64,000 nucleotides of DNA from UBA6522 sp965262365. Lineage in GTDB: Bacteria > Pseudomonadota > Gammaproteobacteria > Steroidobacterales > Rariloculaceae. The position numbers were made by a program, and so were the translations under genes. The number at the start of each line of letters is the position of its first letter. Position 1 is the first letter of the stretch. Below are positions 59,769 to 64,000 of this stretch, piece by piece. The stretch is taken from contig OZ253541.1 of assembly GCA_965262365.1 (NCBI GenBank), positions 2,976,001 through 3,040,000 on the forward strand, written 5' to 3'. Below the pieces are notes generated by a model. That model saw nothing but the letters and a program-made list of their open reading frames with translations. It did not search any database and had not been told where the DNA came from.

Positions 59769-60776
59769 TTGAAGGCGAATTTCTTGCGGCTGGCCCGCAT
59801 CGGTACGCTGTTGGCCCTGTTGGTCGTGGTCATCGGTGCCTGGGTGCGCCTGACGGACGCCGGGCTGGGTTGTCCGGACTGGCCCGGCTGCTACGGTCAA
59901 CTCATCGTCACCGAAAGTACGCAGGCGGCAGCCGAGGCGTTCCCCGAGCGGCCCCTGGACGTGGGCAAGGCGTGGCGCGAAATGATCCACCGCTACCTGG
60001 CCACCGGGCTGGGGCTGATCTGCCTGATCATGGCCGGTCTGGCCTGGTTCAACAGGCGAGATCCCAAACAGCCCACGCGCCTTCCCTGCGTCCTGCTCGC
60101 GGTCGTGATTTTCCAGGGATTGCTGGGGATGTGGACCGTCACGCTGTTGCTGCAACCGGTCATCGTGATGGCGCACCTGCTGGGCGGTCTGACGACGCTG
60201 GGGATACTGTTCTGGCTCGGAGAATGGCGTCGCCGGCCATCGTCCGGCGACGATTCAGCCTTGCTGGAGGTTGCAGCCCCCGCCGCATCACCGTGGTTGG
60301 CGCGCGCAGGTCTTGCCGCAGTGGCGATTCTGGCCGTACAAATCGCCCTGGGCGGCTGGACCAGCGCCAACTACGCGGCGCTGGCCTGCCCGGACTTTCC
60401 GACCTGCCAGACCCGCTGGTGGCCGCCGGTGACCGACTTCAGCGAGGGTTTCGTGCTCTGGCGGGAACTGGGCGTAGACTACGAGGGCGGGGTATTGGAC
60501 AATCCCGCCCGGGTCGCGATCCACGTAAGCCACAGGCTCGGCGCCATTGCGGCGACGATCATGCTGGGCCTGTTGGGGTGGATGATGGTCCGGCGACCTC
60601 GGCTGAGGCCGGATGGCGCCGCAGTGTTGGGCGCGCTCGGGGTACAGTTGGTACTCGGCGCGAGCATAATCATCTACAGTGTTCCCCTGTCCATCGCCGT
60701 TGCACACAACGGGGTGGCGGCACTGTTGCTTTTGACGGTTCTGAATGCAAACCAGAGAATTGGACATAACCAGTGA
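59769..60776 (+). CDS. ctaA: Heme A synthase (COX15/CtaA)
   Basis: A 335-residue eight-helix membrane enzyme that oxidises heme O to heme A for cytochrome c oxidase. It shows VVIGAWVRLTDAGLGCPDWP, the heme-binding His in MIHRYLATGLG and MAHLLGGLTTLG, IALGGWTSANYAALACPDFP and VAIHVSHRLGA. The start is TTG 59769 with GGAAAG upstream. It overlaps ctaB by 32 bases. Confidence 0.95.
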   Translation: MKANFLRLARIGTLLALLVVVIGAWVRLTDAGLGCPDWPGCYGQLIVTESTQAAAEAFPERPLDVGKAWREMIHRYLATGLGLICLIMAGLAWFNRRDPKQPTRLPCVLLAVVIFQGLLGMWTVTLLLQPVIVMAHLLGGLTTLGILFWLGEWRRRPSSGDDSALLEVAAPAASPWLARAGLAAVAILAVQIALGGWTSANYAALACPDFPTCQTRWWPPVTDFSEGFVLWRELGVDYEGGVLDNPARVAIHVSHRLGAIAATIMLGLLGWMMVRRPRLRPDGAAVLGALGVQLVLGASIIIYSVPLSIAVAHNGVAALLLLTVLNANQRIGHNQ

Positions 60777-61659
60777 GCGCGTGCCCGCCCAATGGCGGGA
60801 CTACTATGCGCTGACCAAGCCGGGCGTCGTCAAGCTCCTGGTGTTCACGGCCATCGTGGGCATGCTGCTGGCCCAACCGGGCATGGTTTCGTGGCAGATC
60901 CTGGTCTTCGCAAGCCTCGGCATCGGCCTGGCCTCGGCCTGCGGCGCAACCCTGAATCACGTGCTCGACCAGCGCCTGGACGCAAAGATGGCCAGGACCC
61001 GCCACCGTCCCCTGCCCACCGGGCGAATCGAGGAGCGCGATGCGATCGCCTTTGCCATGGTTCTGGGTCTGGCGGGCATCTGCATCCTGGTCCTGCTGGT
61101 GAATCCGCTGACCGCAGCGCTGACCTTCCTCTCCGTGGTGGGGTATGCGCTGGTGTACACCGTGTATCTGAAGCGGGCAACTCCCCAGAACATCGTGATC
61201 GGCGGAGCGGCCGGTGCGTCGCCGCCCCTGCTGGGATGGACCGCCGTGACCAACGAGATCAGCGGCTACGCATTGCTGCTGTTCCTCATCATCTTCACGT
61301 GGACCCCGCCGCACTTCTGGGCGCTGGCGGTGGCTCGCAAGGAAGACTACGCCCGTGCCGGCGTGCCGATGCTGCCGGTTACCCACGGTCCCGAGTTCAC
61401 CAAGTCGTTCGTGCTGTACTACACCTGCCTGCTGGTCCTGATCACCCTGCTCCCCTACCTGACAGGCATGAGCGGTGTGCTCTACCTGCTTGCCGCGCTG
61501 CTTCTGGGCGGCGGGTTTCTCTATCACTCGATCCGCCTGAAGTTTGCCGATAACGGCAGGTTGGCAATGAGGACGTTTCACTACTCCATAACTTACCTGG
61601 CGGCACTGTTCAGCTTCCTGCTGATCGATCACTACATTTCCATCTTCTGGCCGGAATAG
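60745..61659 (+). CDS. ctaB: Protoheme IX farnesyltransferase (heme O synthase)
   Basis: A 304-residue UbiA-superfamily enzyme adding farnesyl to heme B. It has ACGATLNHVLDQRLDAKMAR then TRHRPLPTGRI (first Asp motif), YLKRATPQNIVIGGAAGASP, WTPPHFWALAV and KEDYARAGVPMLPVTHG. It is the step before CtaA, and the overlap of the two genes couples heme O and heme A synthesis. An aa3-type oxidase is expected elsewhere in the genome. Confidence 0.96.
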   Translation: MQTRELDITSERVPAQWRDYYALTKPGVVKLLVFTAIVGMLLAQPGMVSWQILVFASLGIGLASACGATLNHVLDQRLDAKMARTRHRPLPTGRIEERDAIAFAMVLGLAGICILVLLVNPLTAALTFLSVVGYALVYTVYLKRATPQNIVIGGAAGASPPLLGWTAVTNEISGYALLLFLIIFTWTPPHFWALAVARKEDYARAGVPMLPVTHGPEFTKSFVLYYTCLLVLITLLPYLTGMSGVLYLLAALLLGGGFLYHSIRLKFADNGRLAMRTFHYSITYLAALFSFLLIDHYISIFWPE

Positions 61660-61670
61660 CCGGTAAGCAG

Positions 61671-61709
61671 CCCGTGGCAAGAGTCCCGCAGGATTCGACC
61701 GACGAGTCC
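61671..61709. repeat. Intergenic repeat, uninterrupted copy
   Basis: CCCGTGGCAAGAGTCCCGCA then GGATTCGACCGACGAGTCC matches both halves of the element at 47963-48047. It lies 18 bases before uvrD, as the other copy lies just before ridA. A second GGATTCGAC follows within it, giving a short internal repetition. Confidence 0.55.
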
Positions 61710-61726
61710 AATCCCCAGGATTCGAC

Positions 61727-63976
61727 ATGGACGTCAGCGCAATTCTCGATCCTCTGAACGACCCGCAACGAGAGGCGGTGACCACGCCTCCCGGGCGGCC
61801 GGTGCTGGTGCTTGCCGGGGCCGGAAGCGGCAAGACGCGCGTACTCGTGCATCGCATCGCCTGGCTGATCCTCGTCGAGGACGTCATGCCCCAGCATCTC
61901 TTCGCGGTCACCTTTACCAACAAGGCGGCCTGGGAAATGCGCCATCGGATCGAGGATCTGCTGGGATTCCCGACCCGCCACTTCTGGATCGGCACCTTTC
62001 ATGGCCTGGCGCATCGGCTGCTGCGGATCCACTGGCGCGAGGCCGGGCTGGCGGAGGGCTTCCAGATCATCGACTCCGAAGACCAGCTACGGCTAATCCG
62101 CCGACTGCTGAAGAGTCTCGGCCTCGACGAGAACGAGGTGCCGCCGCGAGAGGTTCAGTGGTTCATCAACGGCCAGAAGGACGAGGGACTGCGCCCCGGC
62201 CGCGTCGACGACGAGGGCCGATCACAGCGCAGGCAACTCATCGACCTCTACGCACGCTACGAGAAGGTATGCGGCGCGGCCTCGGTGGTGGACTTCGGCG
62301 AATTGCTGCTGCGCGCGCTGGAATTGCTCGAGCAGCGGCCGGAGTTGCGGGAGCAGTACCAGCGGCGGTTCCAGCACGTTCTGGTGGATGAATTCCAGGA
62401 CACCAACACGATCCAGTACCGGTGGATGAAACTCCTGGCCGGGTCGGCAAGCGCGCCGTTCGTGGTGGGCGACGACGATCAATCCATCTTCCGCTGGCGC
62501 GGGGCGCGGATGGAGCATCTCCAGGGTTTCCAGCGTGACTTTGCCGGTTCCCGCGTGGTGCGCCTGGAACAGAACTACCGATCGACCGGCAACATCCTCA
62601 ACGCCGCCAACGCCGTCATCGCCCACAACGCGATGCGGATGGGAAAAAACCTGTGGACCGAAGGCAAGGCCGGGGAACCGATCACGCTCTATGCAGCGCT
62701 CAACGAACACGACGAAGCGGACTTCGTGATCGACCGCATCCGCGAATACCTCGCGGGGGGACATCGGCGCGACGAGGCGGCGGTGCTGTACCGGTCCAAC
62801 GCGCAGTCCAGGGTTTTTGAAGAGACGTTGCTGGCAGCCGGCATTGCCTACCGGGTGTATGGCGGATTGAGGTTTTTCGAGCGCGCCGAAATCAAGGATT
62901 CACTGGCCTACCTGCGCCTGATCGCCAACAGGCACGACGACGCCTCCCTTGACCGGGTGGTCAACATGCCGCCCAGGGGCGTGGGCGCCAAGACCCTGGA
63001 GGCGGTCCGGGCGTGCGCGGCCGAATCCGGATCCAGCCTTTGGTCCGGAGCCCGGGACTGCCTCCGCGATGGCCGCCTGGCAAGCCGCGCCAAACGGGCG
63101 ATCGAGGGCTTCGTGCAACTGGTGGACAACCTGGATACCGACACCCGGGATCTGGTTCTCCACGAGCAGGTGAGCCTGGTCAACCAGGCGAGCGGACTTC
63201 TCGCCCATCACGGTCGTGCAGGTAATGAAACGGCCGAAGCTCGGGTGGAAAACCTGGAGGAACTGGTCAACTCCGCCCTCGGGCTGATACAGGACGACGA
63301 TTCGGAGATGTCGCCGCTGGACGAATTCCTGTCATACGCGGTACTCGAGTCCGGCGAGTCGCAGGCCGGTGCGGACCAGGAAGCGGTCCAGCTCATGACG
63401 CTTCATTCGGCCAAGGGGCTGGAGTTCCCGCTGGTCTTCGTTTGCGGGCTCGAGGAGGGTCTGTTCCCCCATTCACGCTCCATCGACGACGTCGACGGAC
63501 TGGAAGAGGAACGGCGGCTCTGCTACGTGGGCCTGACCCGGGCACAGCGCAAACTCTACCTGACCCACGCCGAACAGCGTCGGCTGCATGGCCGTTACCG
63601 GTTCACGACGCCCTCCCGGTTTATCCGCGAGATTCCCCGCAACCTGCTGGAGGACATGGGGCAGCGGATGACGGTATCCCGGCCGGTCTACCGCCGCGGA
63701 CAGTATGGCGAGCGTTACGGCGAGCGGGCCGGCGGACGGCACGGTGGACTGTCCGGGGGGCTGCCCGGCGGGATGTCCGGCGGGATGTCCGGGGGACTGT
63801 CCGGCGGGGACGATGCGACCATGCGCCTCGGCCAACGTGTCCGCCACGGCAAGTTCGGAGACGGTGTCGTTCTCGCCTGGGAGGGTAGCGGCTCGCACGC
63901 CCGGGTACAGGTGAATTTCGAGACCGCCGGGACCAAGTGGCTGGTCCTCGCCTACGCCAACCTGGAGCTGATGTAA
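61727..63976 (+). CDS. uvrD: DNA helicase II, UvrD/PcrA/Rep family
   Basis: A 749-residue superfamily 1A helicase. Motifs are AGAGSGKT (30-37), FTNKAAWEM, VDEFQDTN (D221), VGDDDQSIFRWRGA, LEQNYRS, LMTLHSAKGLEFPLVFVCGL and LCYVGLTRAQRKLYLTHAE. The C-terminal Tudor-like tail (GQRVRHGKFGDGVVLAWEGS) is the UvrD/PcrA type that contacts RNA polymerase. Between the helicase core and this tail is a Gly-rich run of five xSGG-like units. Roles are excision and mismatch repair. Confidence 0.95.
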   Translation: MDVSAILDPLNDPQREAVTTPPGRPVLVLAGAGSGKTRVLVHRIAWLILVEDVMPQHLFAVTFTNKAAWEMRHRIEDLLGFPTRHFWIGTFHGLAHRLLRIHWREAGLAEGFQIIDSEDQLRLIRRLLKSLGLDENEVPPREVQWFINGQKDEGLRPGRVDDEGRSQRRQLIDLYARYEKVCGAASVVDFGELLLRALELLEQRPELREQYQRRFQHVLVDEFQDTNTIQYRWMKLLAGSASAPFVVGDDDQSIFRWRGARMEHLQGFQRDFAGSRVVRLEQNYRSTGNILNAANAVIAHNAMRMGKNLWTEGKAGEPITLYAALNEHDEADFVIDRIREYLAGGHRRDEAAVLYRSNAQSRVFEETLLAAGIAYRVYGGLRFFERAEIKDSLAYLRLIANRHDDASLDRVVNMPPRGVGAKTLEAVRACAAESGSSLWSGARDCLRDGRLASRAKRAIEGFVQLVDNLDTDTRDLVLHEQVSLVNQASGLLAHHGRAGNETAEARVENLEELVNSALGLIQDDDSEMSPLDEFLSYAVLESGESQAGADQEAVQLMTLHSAKGLEFPLVFVCGLEEGLFPHSRSIDDVDGLEEERRLCYVGLTRAQRKLYLTHAEQRRLHGRYRFTTPSRFIREIPRNLLEDMGQRMTVSRPVYRRGQYGERYGERAGGRHGGLSGGLPGGMSGGMSGGLSGGDDATMRLGQRVRHGKFGDGVVLAWEGSGSHARVQVNFETAGTKWLVLAYANLELM
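63749..63808 (+). repeat. Five tandem 12-bp units in uvrD linker
   Basis: Five units of the form (C/A)TGTCCGGSGGG encode LSGG, LPGG, MSGG, MSGG, LSGG (residues 675-694). The unit is a multiple of three, so copy changes keep the frame. It lies in the linker before the C-terminal Tudor-like domain. Confidence 0.85.
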
Positions 63977-63981
63977 ACTAG

Positions 63982-63999
63982 GGACCGTTACCTCGGTCC
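63982..63999 (+). terminator. Hairpin after uvrD, possibly a terminator
   Basis: GGACCG-TTACCT-CGGTCC is a perfect 6-bp stem directly after the uvrD stop. The window ends before any T-run could be checked. Confidence 0.35.
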
Positions 64000-64000
64000 G

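Noticed and set aside
1..64000. CRISPR array or complete tRNA/rRNA gene
   Set aside because: No regularly spaced direct repeats and no full cloverleaf or rRNA-like segment were seen by eye on either strand.

Overview
The window looks like a piece of a GC-rich gammaproteobacterial chromosome, probably from an uncultured or environmental lineage. The core gene orders are typical of the class: pilMNOPQ divergent from mrcA, gmk-rpoZ-spoT-ridA-recG-ubiA, rph-rdgB facing yicC, bioB-bioC, and ctaA-ctaB. No tRNA, rRNA or CRISPR array was recognised.

Positions 1 to about 25.3 kb form an accessory island. The left edge has a ParB-like gene cut by the window and two tandem RadC/JAB genes, the second broken, which suggests an integrative element or plasmid backbone. 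The rest reads as a defence island: a calcineurin-like phosphoesterase fused to a STAND-type NTPase (AT-rich, clearly foreign), an Mrr-like endonuclease, an overlapping DUF6884/GIY-YIG pair, a PLD nuclease, a complete type I restriction-modification operon (hsdM, hsdS, an extra gene, hsdR, all overlapping), an Apea-like HEPN protein, a second protein with a possible HEPN-like end, and two membrane proteins. A small two-ORF block occurs twice (2.0-3.1 kb and 8.1-8.9 kb), and a putative defence gene follows each copy. The island ends with a decayed tyrosine integrase at 24.75-25.15 kb, directly next to a pilQ that has lost its 3' end. The island border therefore appears to have truncated the type IV pilus secretin.

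From 25.3 to 64 kb the window is mostly housekeeping. It holds pilQPONM, the bifunctional penicillin-binding protein mrcA, a secreted prodomain-like protein next to a kexin-like lipoprotein protease, and a polyamine-type ABC transporter whose ATPase has an in-frame TAG inside the signature motif. These are followed by citrate synthase, ribosomal protein L31, rdgB and rph; then yicC, gmk, rpoZ, spoT, ridA, recG and ubiA; then a cupin, a BrnT/BrnA toxin-antitoxin pair, an SPFH/NfeD pair, hipBA, comF, bioB, bioC, ctaA, ctaB and uvrD. Two DUF6152-type secreted genes lie between rph and yicC, and a fused single-gene version of the same two domains lies at 51.5 kb.

The best candidates for undescribed biology are the phosphoesterase-STAND gene with its flanking duplicated small-ORF blocks, the DUF6884/GIY-YIG pair, the extra gene inside the hsd operon, and the protease with a separate prodomain-like partner. 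The best genome-evolution observations are the pilQ truncation with the integrase relic, the nonsense codon in potA, and a 48-bp perfect palindrome that cleanly splits a short intergenic repeat.
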